This document shows positions 1 to 9,970 of a stretch of DNA of 64,000 nucleotides, piece by piece; position 1 is the stretch's first letter; the number at the start of each line of letters is the position of its first letter. The notes below the pieces were generated by a model that was not told the origin of the DNA, ran no database searches, and saw only the letters and a list, made by a program, of their open reading frames with translations. The DNA is from Tepidiformaceae bacterium (GTDB taxonomy: Bacteria; Chloroflexota; Dehalococcoidia; Tepidiformales; Tepidiformaceae): NCBI GenBank assembly GCA_958295975.1, contig OY282446.1:2085289-2149288 (forward strand), in the 5' to 3' direction. The position numbers were made by a program, and so were the translations under genes.

Positions 1-324
1 GAGCGCCGCGAGGAGATGCTGAAGCCCCTCGGCGAGAACGCCGCCGCCATGCGCAACGTGTTCGAGAGCGAGCGCGGGGCGGCGGGCATCCGCCAGGACC
101 TGCTGACGAACAAGACGCTGGACCGGCTGCGCGCCATCGCCGCCGGAGAGGTCGCCGATGATGGCGAAGCCGCCGATGACGCCGAGGCCGCGTCCGAACC
201 CGTGGTGGCAGCCGACGCCGCCGATGACGCCGACGCTGGCGAGGCCGAACCCGCATCCGAACCCGCGGCAGACGCGGACGCCGCCCCCGAGCCCGAAGCA
301 TCGAACGAGGAGCACGCCGAGTGA
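1..324 (+). CDS. tig: trigger factor, C-terminal part (5' end outside window)
   Basis: This is the 3' end of an ORF that is open from base 1. The first residues ([20 protein letters not shown], then a [14 protein letters not shown] segment) resemble the end of the trigger factor C-terminal chaperone domain. Trigger factor is a ribosome-bound folding chaperone. The last ~55 residues are an unusual low-complexity tail of Ala, Asp, Glu and Pro, very acidic, beyond the normal end of the family. The TGA stop overlaps the GTG start of clpP (GTGA), and clpX follows, so this is the classical tig-clpP-clpX order. That context carries much of the identification because only about 100 residues are visible. 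Confidence 0.8.
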   Translation, partial: ERREEMLKPLGENAAAMRNVFESERGAAGIRQDLLTNKTLDRLRAIAAGEVADDGEAADDAEAASEPVVAADAADDADAGEAEPASEPAADADAAPEPEASNEEHAE

Positions 325-947
325 GCCAGCCCAGCGCCATCGTCCCCATGGTGGTCGAGACGGGGCCGCGTTCGGAGCGCGCCCTCGACATCTTCTCGCT
401 GCTCCTGAAGGAGCGCATCATCTTCCTGGGCACGCCCATCGACGACCAGGTGGCGAACCTCATCGTGGCCCAGCTGCTCTTCCTGCAGCGCGAGGACCCG
501 GAGCGCGACATCAGCCTCTACATCCACTCCCCCGGCGGCGTCATCCCGGCGGGGCTGGCCATCTACGACACGATGCAGCTGATCGAGCCCGCCGTCTCCA
601 CCATCGCCGTGGGGCAGACGGCCTCCATGGCCTCGGTGCTGCTGGCGGCGGGCGCGAAGGGCAAGCGCTACGCCCTGCCCAACGCCACCGTGCACATGCA
701 CCAGGCGCTGGGCGGCGCGCGCGGGCAGGCGCGCGACATCGAGATCGCCGCCCGCGAAATCCTTCGCAACAACGAGATCATCCGCGACATCATCTCCGCC
801 CATACCGGCCAGGAAGTGGCCAGGGTGCAGGAGGACTTCGACCGCGACTTCTACCTCGACGCCGGGGGCGCACGCGACTACGGCTTCGTGGACGAGCTGC
901 TGGAGCAGCAGCAGGGCGCCACGCCGGGCGCCGGCGCGGACGCCTGA
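321..947 (+). CDS. clpP: ATP-dependent Clp protease proteolytic subunit ClpP
   Basis: Self-compartmentalised cytosolic serine protease that degrades substrates unfolded by ClpX or another Clp ATPase. The 208-aa length is normal. The catalytic triad can be placed as Ser102 (GQTASMAS), His127 (VHMHQALGG) and probably Asp176 (FDRDFYLD). The GTG start at 321 overlaps the tig stop, and clpX begins one base after the stop, so the three genes form one operon with coupled translation. The C-terminal ~15 residues are a Gln/Gly/Ala extension with no obvious role. The N-terminus keeps the VPMVVE-type axial-loop region. Confidence 0.97.
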   Translation: MSQPSAIVPMVVETGPRSERALDIFSLLLKERIIFLGTPIDDQVANLIVAQLLFLQREDPERDISLYIHSPGGVIPAGLAIYDTMQLIEPAVSTIAVGQTASMASVLLAAGAKGKRYALPNATVHMHQALGGARGQARDIEIAAREILRNNEIIRDIISAHTGQEVARVQEDFDRDFYLDAGGARDYGFVDELLEQQQGATPGAGADA

Positions 948-948
948 C

Positions 949-2289
<1,341 letters not shown>

Positions 2290-2353
2290 GCGCGCGTCCG
2301 CCGTTGACGGTGCGCGCGTCCGCCGGTACAACCCCATTGGCGCCACCGCGCCC

Positions 2354-2398
2354 GGAGCCTGTGTGAAGCTCACCCCCCCCCCCCCCCCCTTATGGTAA
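2354..2398 (+). promoter_or_regulatory. SD plus GTG start leading into the poly-C tract (candidate translational switch)
   Basis: GGAG at 2354-2357 lies 5 nt before a GTG at 2363. From that GTG the reading is V-K-L-T-P-P-P-P-P-L-W and then TAA at 2396. With 17 Cs this reading frame is out of phase with the secreted Ig-like protein that follows. With 18 or 15 Cs it would run straight into that protein's signal peptide. The annotated ATG at 2392 has only the C tract upstream and no ribosome-binding site. The arrangement is seen in the sequence; the switching role is inference. Confidence 0.5.
2373..2389. repeat. homopolymer run of 17 C
   Basis: Seventeen consecutive cytosines lie between a well-placed SD/GTG and the first ATG of a secreted protein gene. 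Long homopolymers are known hot spots for slipped-strand mispairing in phase-variable genes. They are also a common site of sequencing and assembly length errors, so the exact count should be treated with caution. Confidence 0.9.
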
Positions 2399-4923
2399 GT
2401 TATGCGCTGAGACTGGCCGCGCTCGCGCTGCTGGGAGGGGCGCTCATCGCGGGGAGCGGCGGCGCCGCCGCCCAGACGGCGACGCCCTGCACCCTCAGCG
2501 GCCCCGTCGTCAGCCTTCAGACGTACGTGGCCGGCACGGCCATCGCCGCCACCGGCGTCAACCCCGGGATCACCTTCCCCACGGCCACGGTCACCACGGG
2601 CTGCACGGCGCCCATCGTCTACACCCTCAGGCCCATCGCCACCGCGGGTTCCACCGGCATGAACGTGCCCGGCCTCACCTTCAACGGGAGCGCCACGCCG
2701 CGCCCCACGCTCACGGGCATGCCCACGGCCCCGACGGGCTTCTCCGATACGCACGCGGTCGCCTACACCGCTACGGGCGCGAACGGCTCGACCGCCACCG
2801 CCTACTGGTACATCACCATCGAGGCCGACAGCACGCCATCGTTCGCGGAAACCTCGTACGAGAAAACCTTCTACGTGGACCGCTACGAACTGTGGCGCAC
2901 GCCGCTGGTCACGGGCGGCAACCATCGCTCGAACCGCCGCCAGTACTCGATCCTGGACCCTGTCTCGGGAATGACAGCAACCCTGCCAACCGGCCTGAAG
3001 TTCTGGCCGAACGGCGAGCAACTGAGCGCCATGTCCCCCTCCGCGAACTCGGGCACGCCCCAGATGTCGACGTTCGCGGCGGTGGCGGAGGCGGACTACA
3101 CCCTCAAATTCACGGACGCCGACGGCGACTTCGACACCACGACGCTCAAGCTCACGGTGGCGGAACGCACCAGTCCGGACTTCTTCGAGGACTCCGTCAG
3201 GGTTCACTGGATACTCAACGGGAAGGCCCGGAACTCCATCGCCAGCCTCAATCAGGTTGTCCTGCAGGGCGCGGGCGGACCGGGCACGACCTACGCGCTC
3301 AGCGGCACGCTGCCGGCCGGGCTCTCCTGGACCGCGGCCACGCGCGTCATCGCCGGTCCCCCCACCGAGGCCGGAACCTTCCCGCTCACGCTCACGGCCA
3401 CGGACAGCAACGGCGTGACCGATACGCAGTCCGTCACCATCATCGTGTCGCCGACGACCGCCCCCTGGTTCAGGGGCCTCACGCGGCGCGCGACCGACTG
3501 CACGACGGTCAGGATCGGCTGGGCGGCCCCGCAGGGGGGCAACCCGGCGGAAACCGGCTGGATGAGCCCGACGATCACCGGCTACCGCATCGAGGGCAAA
3601 CAGCGCGGCGTCGACGGCGGCTGGGGTCTCGTCGCGGAGGTCTCGGGCTCCACGACCAGCTACACCCACTCCGGCCTGCCGCCCGGCTCGCAGTGGTCCT
3701 ACCGCATCCGGGCGCTCACGGCGGGCGGCGTGAACCCGTGGACCCTCGAGATCCTCGCGTCCACGAACTACAACGACAGCAGACCCTGGCGCGCGCTGGA
3801 GGTGGGCATGGTGCTCCCCCGCTACTTCCGGGGACCTAACGGAGGCCAGATCTCGCGCTACCAGTGGTACCGCTCGCCGGATCAGGCGACGCCGGACTGG
3901 ACGCCCATCGCGGGCGCCACCGAGGGGTTCTACGAGGTCACCGACGCCGACGTTGGGCAGCTCTTCGCGATCGAATATCCGACCGAAGAGTTCTACATCT
4001 CGTGGTCCTCGATACGCCTTCTGGTGGGGGCGCCAACTCCACTGACGGGCTCCTACGATCCGGTCATCCCGGACGACTCCCCGTCCTTCGCCGCGACCGG
4101 CGAGCGCATCGCGGAGCCGCCCGAAACCGTCAACATCCAGCTGCCCTCGGCCACGGGCGGCAGCGGAACCGTCGTCTACACGCTCAGCCCCGACCTGCCC
4201 GACGGCCTCGCCTTCGACGCGGACGACCTGACCATCACGGGCGCGCCCCCGGCGGACTGGACGGGCGACTACACCCTCACCGCCCGCGACGCCGACTGCG
4301 ACGTGGGCGCCTACGCGCTCGCCATCGGCCCCGAACCGGTCGTGGAGGATCCGGAACCGGAACCGAAGCGGTTCGTCCCGCTGGAGCCGTACGGCCTCGT
4401 CACCATCACCGTGGCCGAGGAGGGGGACGCGCCGGAGGACGCCGAGTACGGCATCCGCCTCGGCTGCGGCTTCTCCACGTTCACGCCCGCCTTGGCCGCT
4501 GGCGAGAGCTACGACGCCTGGGTGGTGGCGGGCAGCCTCTGCGCGCTGACGATGACCGACCGGCAGGGCGCGTGGGACGTGCGGGGCGAGTTCCGCGATC
4601 GCCTCATCCGGCAGGAGCGCAGCGCCGTCACCCTCACCGCCCGCTTCCCCACGGCCGGGCAGCCGGACGAACAGCTCGAGGGGCGGCTGGTGGCGGGCCT
4701 GACCGTCGTGCGCTGGCGGGGCGCGGCGCGGCCCATCGCGGACGCCGTGGCGGACCTCACGCTGCGCGTGACCGCCGTCTACCGGTGGGAGGCGGCCACG
4801 CAGACGTGGCTTTCCTGGTTCCCCGACGCGGAGGACCTCGGCGTGAACACGCTGGATACGTTCGAGCCGGGCGGCATCTACTTCATCTTCGCCGAAGAGC
4901 GGGAGGACGCCGCCGCGCCCTAG
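2392..4923 (+). CDS. secreted multidomain protein with putative Ig-like and fibronectin III domains
   Basis: The 843-aa product has a signal peptide (VSYALRLAALALLGGALIAG, cleavage near residue 28). A cadherin/Ig-like module with TYALSGTLPAGLSW and GPPTEAGTFPLTLTATDSNG signatures (putative Ig, He_PIG type) lies at about 283-353. An FN3-like domain (ITGYRIEGKQRG, YTHSGLPPGSQWSYRIRA) covers about 368-450. A second He_PIG-type module (LPDGLAFDADDLTITGAP) lies at about 577-647. The C-terminal region is unassigned and ends at GGIYFIFAEERED. No sorting signal or membrane anchor is visible. It is probably a cell-surface or extracellular adhesion-type protein, but function cannot be deduced. The ATG lacks an SD, and an upstream GTG with an SD is out of frame by one base in the C tract. 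Its TAG stop shares bases with the stop of the convergent gene. Confidence 0.8.
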   Translation: MVSYALRLAALALLGGALIAGSGGAAAQTATPCTLSGPVVSLQTYVAGTAIAATGVNPGITFPTATVTTGCTAPIVYTLRPIATAGSTGMNVPGLTFNGSATPRPTLTGMPTAPTGFSDTHAVAYTATGANGSTATAYWYITIEADSTPSFAETSYEKTFYVDRYELWRTPLVTGGNHRSNRRQYSILDPVSGMTATLPTGLKFWPNGEQLSAMSPSANSGTPQMSTFAAVAEADYTLKFTDADGDFDTTTLKLTVAERTSPDFFEDSVRVHWILNGKARNSIASLNQVVLQGAGGPGTTYALSGTLPAGLSWTAATRVIAGPPTEAGTFPLTLTATDSNGVTDTQSVTIIVSPTTAPWFRGLTRRATDCTTVRIGWAAPQGGNPAETGWMSPTITGYRIEGKQRGVDGGWGLVAEVSGSTTSYTHSGLPPGSQWSYRIRALTAGGVNPWTLEILASTNYNDSRPWRALEVGMVLPRYFRGPNGGQISRYQWYRSPDQATPDWTPIAGATEGFYEVTDADVGQLFAIEYPTEEFYISWSSIRLLVGAPTPLTGSYDPVIPDDSPSFAATGERIAEPPETVNIQLPSATGGSGTVVYTLSPDLPDGLAFDADDLTITGAPPADWTGDYTLTARDADCDVGAYALAIGPEPVVEDPEPEPKRFVPLEPYGLVTITVAEEGDAPEDAEYGIRLGCGFSTFTPALAAGESYDAWVVAGSLCALTMTDRQGAWDVRGEFRDRLIRQERSAVTLTARFPTAGQPDEQLEGRLVAGLTVVRWRGAARPIADAVADLTLRVTAVYRWEAATQTWLSWFPDAEDLGVNTLDTFEPGGIYFIFAEEREDAAAP

Positions 4924-6170
4924 GAGTGCGAGCGCGCGTCCGGCTCGTCGGCGGTCACGCCGTCGGCGTGGAGGCGGGCGATCTCGTCGTCGTCCAGCCC
5001 CAGCAGCTCGCGGAAGACGTAGCGGTTATGCTCGGCGAAGCCGGGCGCGGGCAGGCGCGCGTGGCCGGGCGTGCGGGGCAGGCGCCAGGGTGGCGTCTCC
5101 ACATCCCACGTGCCCGCGTCGGGATGCGTCTGCGGCGACCACGCCCCCCGCGCCCGCAGCTGGGGGTCGCTCATCACCTCGGGGATGGTGAGCACGGCCC
5201 CGGCGGGCACGCCCGCGCGCTGCAGCAGGTGCATGGCCTCGTAGTGGCCGATGCGCGTGGTCCAGCCCTCGACGACGGGGTCGAGTGCGCGTTCGTTCGC
5301 CTTGCGCGCCGCCATCGTGGCGAAACGCTCGTCATCGGCCAGTTCCGGCTGGCCGATGACGCCGCAGAGGGCGGCGAACTGGGCGTCGTCCTCGCAGGCG
5401 ATGGCGATCCAGCGGTCCTCGCCCGCGCTGCGGTAGACGCCGTGGGGGGCGAACCGCGGATGCGTGTTGCCCGCGGGCGGGCGCAGCTGGCCGTTCATGC
5501 CGTAGTCGACCACGAATTCGCCCACGAAGTTGGTCAGGTTCTCGCGCTGGGCGAGGTCGATGAAGACGGCCTCGCCGGTGCGCTCGCGCTGGCGCAGGCC
5601 CAGCGCCACGGCCCCGGGCACGGCCACGCCCGAGGCCGGATCGCCGTAGCTGAAGCCCGTCTTCAGCGGCTCCCCGCCCTCGTAGCCGGAGACGGAGACG
5701 AGCCCCGCCAGCTGCTCCACGTTCGTGCCGTAGGTGACGTAACCCGATTCGGGGCCGGTCTTGCCGTGGCCGGGCATGGAGAGGTAGACGATGCGCGGGC
5801 TGGCGGCGCGCACCGCCTCGAAGCCGAGCCCGAGGCCGTCCATCACGTTGGCGCGGTAGTTCTCCACGAGCACGTCGCTGCGGGCACAGAGGCGCAGGAG
5901 CAGGTCGCGGCCCTCCTCCCGGCGCAGGTCGAGGGCGGCGGCGTACTTGTTGCGGTTGTTGTGGTTGAAGTAGGCGGCGCGGTTGTACCAGCGCGGGGCC
6001 GTGCGCGGGATGCCGCCCAGCCCGCGCAGCAGGTCCCACTGGCGCGGCCCCTCGATCTTGATGACCTCGGCCCCGTAGTCCCCCAGCAGGCGCGTGCCCA
6101 GCGGCCCCGCCCACACCATCGTCAGGTCCACCACGCGAATGCCCGCGAGGGGCGCGGGCGCGACGCTCAC
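4920..6170 (-). CDS. CaiB/BaiF-type family III CoA-transferase
   Basis: Family III CoA-transferases move CoA between acyl groups through an aspartyl-CoA anhydride. Seen here are the N-terminal PLAGIRVVDLTMVWAGPLGTRL motif region, the conserved GAEVIKIE strand, the NRNK segment (NHNNRNKYAAALDL) and the probable catalytic Asp in SYGDPASGV. I chose the GTG at 6170 (416 aa), which overlaps the stop of the 155-aa gene upstream (GTGA), rather than an ATG 42 bases further upstream. It is the last gene of a coupled trio with 6167-6634 and 6631-7815. The substrate is unknown. The TAG stop is shared with the convergent Ig-like gene through a CTAG. Confidence 0.9.
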   Translation of the reverse strand: MSVAPAPLAGIRVVDLTMVWAGPLGTRLLGDYGAEVIKIEGPRQWDLLRGLGGIPRTAPRWYNRAAYFNHNNRNKYAAALDLRREEGRDLLLRLCARSDVLVENYRANVMDGLGLGFEAVRAASPRIVYLSMPGHGKTGPESGYVTYGTNVEQLAGLVSVSGYEGGEPLKTGFSYGDPASGVAVPGAVALGLRQRERTGEAVFIDLAQRENLTNFVGEFVVDYGMNGQLRPPAGNTHPRFAPHGVYRSAGEDRWIAIACEDDAQFAALCGVIGQPELADDERFATMAARKANERALDPVVEGWTTRIGHYEAMHLLQRAGVPAGAVLTIPEVMSDPQLRARGAWSPQTHPDAGTWDVETPPWRLPRTPGHARLPAPGFAEHNRYVFRELLGLDDDEIARLHADGVTADEPDARSHS

Positions 6171-6634
6171 GGCGGCCCCGCCAGCCGCGCGAGGCTGGGC
6201 GGCCCGCGCCATTCGCCGCCGTCGTCGAGCCGCACGCGCAGCGTCGCGCCCGTGGCCGTGACCGTTCCGCGCACGCGCGCCCCCCGCGGCGGGAAGGCCA
6301 CGCGCTCCGGAGCCTCGACGCGCGCGCCCGCGGGGAAGGCCGCGGCGGCGGTGCGCTCCAGCGCCTCCGTGCGCCTGCCGATGGCGCGCGCCAGCGCCTG
6401 CAGTTCGGCGAAATCGGGCGTGCGCTCCACCAGCCGCCGCGCCTCGCGCGCGCTCGCGGGGGCGGCGGCGGGGGCGACCGCGGCGGGCGCGGGGATGGCC
6501 TCCTCGCCGCCCGCCGTCATTGCCCGCGCCACGAAGCGCTTCGCGCGCCGCGCCACCACGGCGGAGAGCTCATGCAGCAGGACGGGGTCGTCGCAGCCCT
6601 CGAAGAAGGCCACGGCCCGCGCCAGCGCGCTCAC
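6167..6634 (-). CDS. hypothetical 155-aa protein coupled to two CoA-transferases
   Basis: A GTG start at 6634 overlaps the stop of the upstream CoA-transferase, and its own TGA overlaps the GTG of the next CoA-transferase. The N-terminus (ALARAVAFFEGCDDPVLLHE) is helical. An Ala/Pro linker (about 46-62) is followed by a second helical part with RTPDFAELQALARAIGRRTE. The C-terminus (about 110-150) is Gly/Arg-rich and looks like a small beta domain (VRGTVTATGATLRVRLDDGG). No known family is recognised. Double translational coupling suggests a partner or accessory to one of the CoA-transferases. The ORF is well supported by codon-3 GC bias and coupling. Confidence 0.65.
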   Translation of the reverse strand: MSALARAVAFFEGCDDPVLLHELSAVVARRAKRFVARAMTAGGEEAIPAPAAVAPAAAPASAREARRLVERTPDFAELQALARAIGRRTEALERTAAAAFPAGARVEAPERVAFPPRGARVRGTVTATGATLRVRLDDGGEWRGPPSLARLAGPP

Positions 6635-7815
6635 GCCGCCGTCCCCGAGGCGGCGGCGATGCGGGCCTCGTCCAGCCCCGCGCCGGCGAGCACGGCGTGC
6701 GTGTGTTCCCCCAGCAGCGGCGCGGGGCCGTCGCGCCAGGCGTCGGGGCCCATCCACCAGGGCGGCCCCGGATGGACGGCCTCGCCCGCGACGGGGTGCT
6801 CGATGCGGCGCAGGAAGCCGCGCGCCGCCAGCTGCGGGCTTTCCAGCAGGTCGGCCATGGTGTGGATGAAGGTGACGGGCGCGCGGTGCTCGCCGCCCGC
6901 CGCGTAGGCCTCCTTCCGGCGCACGCCCGCCGCCCAGCCGACCACCTCCGCCATCAGCTCGTCGTCGTGCTGGCGGCGCGCCTCCGCCGTGGCGAAGCGC
7001 TCGTCGTCGAGCCATTCGGGGTGCCCCGTCATGCGCGCGAAGTTGGGCCAGTTGCGCGCCATCACGTGCACGCCCACCTGCCCGTCGAGGCAGGGGTAGA
7101 CGGCCATGAAGCCCGACATCAGGTTGCCCCGGCGCGCCGCCCGCCAGACGCCGTTGTAGGAGTAGAAGGGCACGCCCGCCTCGAGGATGGGGGCCATGCA
7201 GTGCTGCACGCTCACGTCCACGTGCTGGCCCTCGCCGTCGCGTTCGGCGGCCAGCAGGGCGAGGTTCGCCGCGGAGAAGGCGTTGAGCCCGCCCTGGTAG
7301 TCGGCCTGGTAGCCGCCGTTCTTCACGGGCCCGCCCTCCTGCGTGCCCGTGAGGAACATCTGGCCGCCCATGGCGAAGGCGATGAGGTTGTTGGAGCGGT
7401 GGTCCGCGTAGGGGCCGTCCTGCCCGTAGGCGGTGATGGAGACGAGCACGAGCCGCGGATTCACGGCGCGCAGCCGCTCGTGGTCCAGGCCCAGCGCGCG
7501 GGCGTCGGCGGGCCGGTGGTTCTCGATGAGCACGTCCGCGTTCGCGGCCAGCCGCGCCAGCGCCTCCTGCCCCGCCGGAGTCGTGAGGTCGAGCGTGACC
7601 GAGCGCTTGCGCGTGTTCAGGTAGAGGAAGAGGGCGCTGGTTTCGGGGTGGGGCACGCCGTCGCGGAAGGGGCCGTGGGCGCGGGCGAGGTCGCCATCCG
7701 GCGGCTCGACCTTGATCACGTCCGCGCCGTAGCCCGCGAACAGCCGCCCGCAGTAGGGCGCGGAGACGAAGTTCCCCACCTCCAGCACGCGCACGCCGTC
7801 GAGGGGCGGGGGCAT
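6631..7815 (-). CDS. CaiB/BaiF-type family III CoA-transferase
   Basis: The 394-aa protein starts LDGVRVLEVGNFVSAPYCG and carries the family features GADVIKVEPPDGD, LNTRKRSVTLDL, DVLIENHRP and the candidate catalytic Asp in QADYQGGLN. It transfers CoA to an organic acid, with unknown substrate. The start is the ATG directly downstream of the MaoC-type hydratase gene (7823-8248, 7 bases apart). This places it in one transcript with the hydratase pair, which acts on acyl-CoA thioesters. It differs clearly from the paralogue at 4920-6170, so the two may form different enzymes or a hetero-oligomer. Confidence 0.9.
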   Translation of the reverse strand: MPPPLDGVRVLEVGNFVSAPYCGRLFAGYGADVIKVEPPDGDLARAHGPFRDGVPHPETSALFLYLNTRKRSVTLDLTTPAGQEALARLAANADVLIENHRPADARALGLDHERLRAVNPRLVLVSITAYGQDGPYADHRSNNLIAFAMGGQMFLTGTQEGGPVKNGGYQADYQGGLNAFSAANLALLAAERDGEGQHVDVSVQHCMAPILEAGVPFYSYNGVWRAARRGNLMSGFMAVYPCLDGQVGVHVMARNWPNFARMTGHPEWLDDERFATAEARRQHDDELMAEVVGWAAGVRRKEAYAAGGEHRAPVTFIHTMADLLESPQLAARGFLRRIEHPVAGEAVHPGPPWWMGPDAWRDGPAPLLGEHTHAVLAGAGLDEARIAAASGTAA

Positions 7816-7822
7816 GGCGCCG

Positions 7823-8248
7823 CTAGGGCCGCGAGGGGAGTTCGACCTGCACGTTCCCGCGCACGGAGGGCTGGCCGTCGGCCAGCGTCACCACCTCGAG
7901 CTCGACCACGTTGCGGCCGTCCTCGCGGCGCTTGTCGACGACGCGGCCCGCGAGCGTGAGGGGCTTGCCCGCGATGTCGGGCCGCCGGAAGGCGACGCGC
8001 ACGCTGCGCAGGTTGGCCCCGGGGCCCGCCCACGCGCCCACGTAGTTCGCGATCCAGGAGAGCTTGAGCAGGCCCGGCACGAGCGCGCCGCCGAAGCCCA
8101 TGCGCCGCCCGGCCTCGGCGTCCCCGAAGGCCGGATTGGTGGGGTTGTCGCGCCCGAAGAACTCGACCGCCTGGTCCTCCGTGGGGAGCCGCTCGAGCGG
8201 TTCCAGTTCCTCGTCGGGGGCGATGTCCTCGAAGTAGCGCTGGCTCAC
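7823..8248 (-). CDS. MaoC-like hotdog-fold dehydratase/hydratase
   Basis: 141-aa single hotdog domain. The GTG start at 8248 (VSQRYFEDIAPDEELEPLER) overlaps the stop of the gene upstream. It carries a MaoC-like FGRDNPTNPAFGD region (about 30-43, where R-hydratases have an Asp/His catalytic pair; here NP replaces the usual P/H arrangement, so activity is uncertain) and the GGALVPGLLKLSWIANYVG helix. It probably pairs with the N-terminal-type FAS1-like dehydratase encoded at 8245-8694, as in heteromeric 2-enoyl-CoA hydratases. It is followed by a CoA-transferase. Confidence 0.8.
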   Translation of the reverse strand: MSQRYFEDIAPDEELEPLERLPTEDQAVEFFGRDNPTNPAFGDAEAGRRMGFGGALVPGLLKLSWIANYVGAWAGPGANLRSVRVAFRRPDIAGKPLTLAGRVVDKRREDGRNVVELEVVTLADGQPSVRGNVQVELPSRP

Positions 8249-8694
8249 GACTGGGGCCGGTCGAACTGCGTGATCGTGCGCAGCGAGGCGGCCGCCTCCT
8301 CTCCCGCGGCGTTCAGATACGCGGTCTGGAACATGACGAGCACGCTGTAACCGTAGCGCCCCCCCAGCCGGTCGCGCACGTCGATCAGGCGCGTCACCGC
8401 CCGCAGCGGCTCCTCCAGCCGGATGGGGCGGCTGAACGTCCATTCCGTCTGCGTGAGGATGCCGCTGGAGAGCACGCGCGGCGAGAGGTCCTCCGGCAGG
8501 CGCGGCTCCAGCATGGCGAGGATGTAGGGCGGCGCGACGCCCGTGCCGTCCGCCCAGCGCGGATCGGCGTCGCCCAGCAGCTCGCGCATGCGGCGCGCGT
8601 CCGCCGTGCGCGGGACCACCTCGATGGGGTCGCTGGCGCGCCCGATCATGGCGCGGTGCTCGTCGGTAATGCGGCTTTCCTGGACGTCGCTCAC
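8245..8694 (-). CDS. FAS1-like dehydratase (MaoC N-terminal type) partner subunit
   Basis: 149-aa protein beginning with SDVQESRITDEHRAMIGRAS; the pattern MIGRASDPIEVVPRTADARR followed by APPYILAMLEPRLP fits the N-terminal half of heterodimeric hydratases (MaoC_dehydrat_N). The GTG at 8694 has GGAG in the leader. Such proteins lack the catalytic Asp/His and work as the substrate-tunnel subunit of an acyl-CoA hydratase with a MaoC partner, here the next gene overlapping by GTGA. The physiological substrate is unknown. Confidence 0.75.
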   Translation of the reverse strand: MSDVQESRITDEHRAMIGRASDPIEVVPRTADARRMRELLGDADPRWADGTGVAPPYILAMLEPRLPEDLSPRVLSSGILTQTEWTFSRPIRLEEPLRAVTRLIDVRDRLGGRYGYSVLVMFQTAYLNAAGEEAAASLRTITQFDRPQS

Positions 8695-8712
8695 GGTTGC
8701 TCCGGCGGCGGG

Positions 8713-9384
8713 CTAGCGGGGCAGCCCCACCATGATTTCGTCGTTCTCGATGCGCACGGGATAGGTCTGGATGTCCTCCGCCCCCATGTTCCAGAAGAAG
8801 AGCTTCGACTGCAGCCGCCCCAGCAGGGGGTGGGCCGCGTTGAACTCGCTGCTGAAGGGCTGGCGCACGGCCTTGCCCGTGGTCGTCTCGAAGCGCGCGC
8901 CGTGGAAGGGGCACATGACGCAGCCGTCGCGCACCGGCTCGGGCCGGATGGGCGCGCCGGGGAAGCTGGCCAGGGGCAGGCGCGCGTGGGGGCAGAGGGC
9001 GGTGAGCGCGCGCGCCTCCTCGCCCTCCCGCACGATGGCCACGCGCAGGCTGCGCAGGCGCACCTCCGTGGCCACGCCGTCGGGGAAGGCGCGCAGGGGC
9101 CCGGCGCTGGCCCACGCCGTCATGCGTTCGTGGGGGATGATGCTCTTCGCCTTCACCGGCAGGGGCGGGTCGATGCCGAGCAGCGGCGCGGCCACGATCT
9201 GCATGAGGCCGCCGGAGACGAGCCCCGCGATCAGCAGGAAGATGCCCGTGCCCAGCCCGCTGGACACGGTCTCCGCGTCGCCCGGCGCGACGATCAGGAT
9301 GATGCCGCCCACGATCAGGGCGATCGTGGCGATGCCCCACGTCCCCAGGATCGAAACGCCCACGAACGCCAGCGCGATGGACAC
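8713..9384 (-). CDS. membrane-anchored Rieske [2Fe-2S] protein
   Basis: 223 aa. Two hydrophobic segments at the N-terminus (about 3-33 and 45-70) are followed by a soluble Rieske domain. Cluster ligands are seen as Cys131-Pro-His133 and Cys158-Pro-Phe-His161. The spacing and a GARFETTTGK strand fit the ferredoxin-like Rieske family more than cytochrome b-f Rieske proteins. No oxygenase catalytic domain follows, so it should be an electron carrier or the regulator of a membrane redox step. It sits 18 bases upstream of the hydratase genes on the same strand, but a functional link is not established. Confidence 0.8.
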   Translation of the reverse strand: MSIALAFVGVSILGTWGIATIALIVGGIILIVAPGDAETVSSGLGTGIFLLIAGLVSGGLMQIVAAPLLGIDPPLPVKAKSIIPHERMTAWASAGPLRAFPDGVATEVRLRSLRVAIVREGEEARALTALCPHARLPLASFPGAPIRPEPVRDGCVMCPFHGARFETTTGKAVRQPFSSEFNAAHPLLGRLQSKLFFWNMGAEDIQTYPVRIENDEIMVGLPR

Positions 9385-9475
9385 GGCCTACCCTCCCGCG
9401 GGCGGATCGTACGCGCCCGCCCGCGCCCGCGCAAAGCGCCTCCCCCGCCGCCGCGCCCCGTGGCCGCGCACGCCC

Positions 9476-9970
9476 TCAGTCGAGCCCGTGGTAGCCGCGC
9501 CGGAAATAGAGCAGCGGCACCTTGCCCGCGTCTGACGCCGCGCCCACGACGCGGCCCACGGCGATCACGTGGTCGCCGCCGGGCAGCAGCGATTCGAGCT
9601 CGCAATCGAGGTGCGCGATGGCCCCCGAGAGGATGGGGCTGCCGGTGCGGTCCGTGAACGTCTCGAAGCCGTCCAGCTCCGTTGCGGGGTCGCGCCCGGA
9701 GACGGCGAAGTGGTTGGAGGCCGCCTCCTGGCCGTGCGCCAGCAGGCTCACGGCGAACGCGCCGGAGGCGGGCACCATGCGTTCCAGGTGGTTCCCCCGC
9801 TGGATGCACACGAGCACGAGCAGGGGGTCGATGGAAAGGGTGGAGAAGCTGGAGGCGGTGATGCCGTAGACCAGCCCCTCGTGCGCCGCCGTGAGCACCG
9901 TCACGCCCGTGGCCCAGGAGGCGAGCGCGTTCTTGAAGGCCTCCGCGTCGACCGCGGCCCCGGCGCTCAC
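9476..9970 (-). CDS. flavin reductase-like FMN-binding protein
   Basis: 164 aa. The core TGVTVLTAAHEGLVYGITASSF motif region and the DPLLVLVCIQRGN strand are typical of the flavin reductase (HpaC/FRP-like) split-barrel fold. These enzymes reduce FMN or FAD with NAD(P)H for two-component monooxygenases. The GTG at 9970 overlaps the stop of the muconolactone-isomerase-like gene (GTGA), so the two are co-translated. A partner monooxygenase is not adjacent; the luciferase-like protein at 46242 is a possible but distant user. Confidence 0.88.
   Translation of the reverse strand: MSAGAAVDAEAFKNALASWATGVTVLTAAHEGLVYGITASSFSTLSIDPLLVLVCIQRGNHLERMVPASGAFAVSLLAHGQEAASNHFAVSGRDPATELDGFETFTDRTGSPILSGAIAHLDCELESLLPGGDHVIAVGRVVGAASDAGKVPLLYFRRGYHGLD

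Noticed and set aside
2373-2389. Poly-C as a plain assembly artefact
   Set aside because: It cannot be excluded, but the well-placed SD and GTG upstream and lack of an SD for the ATG make a biological role worth reporting; kept as a finding with this caveat.
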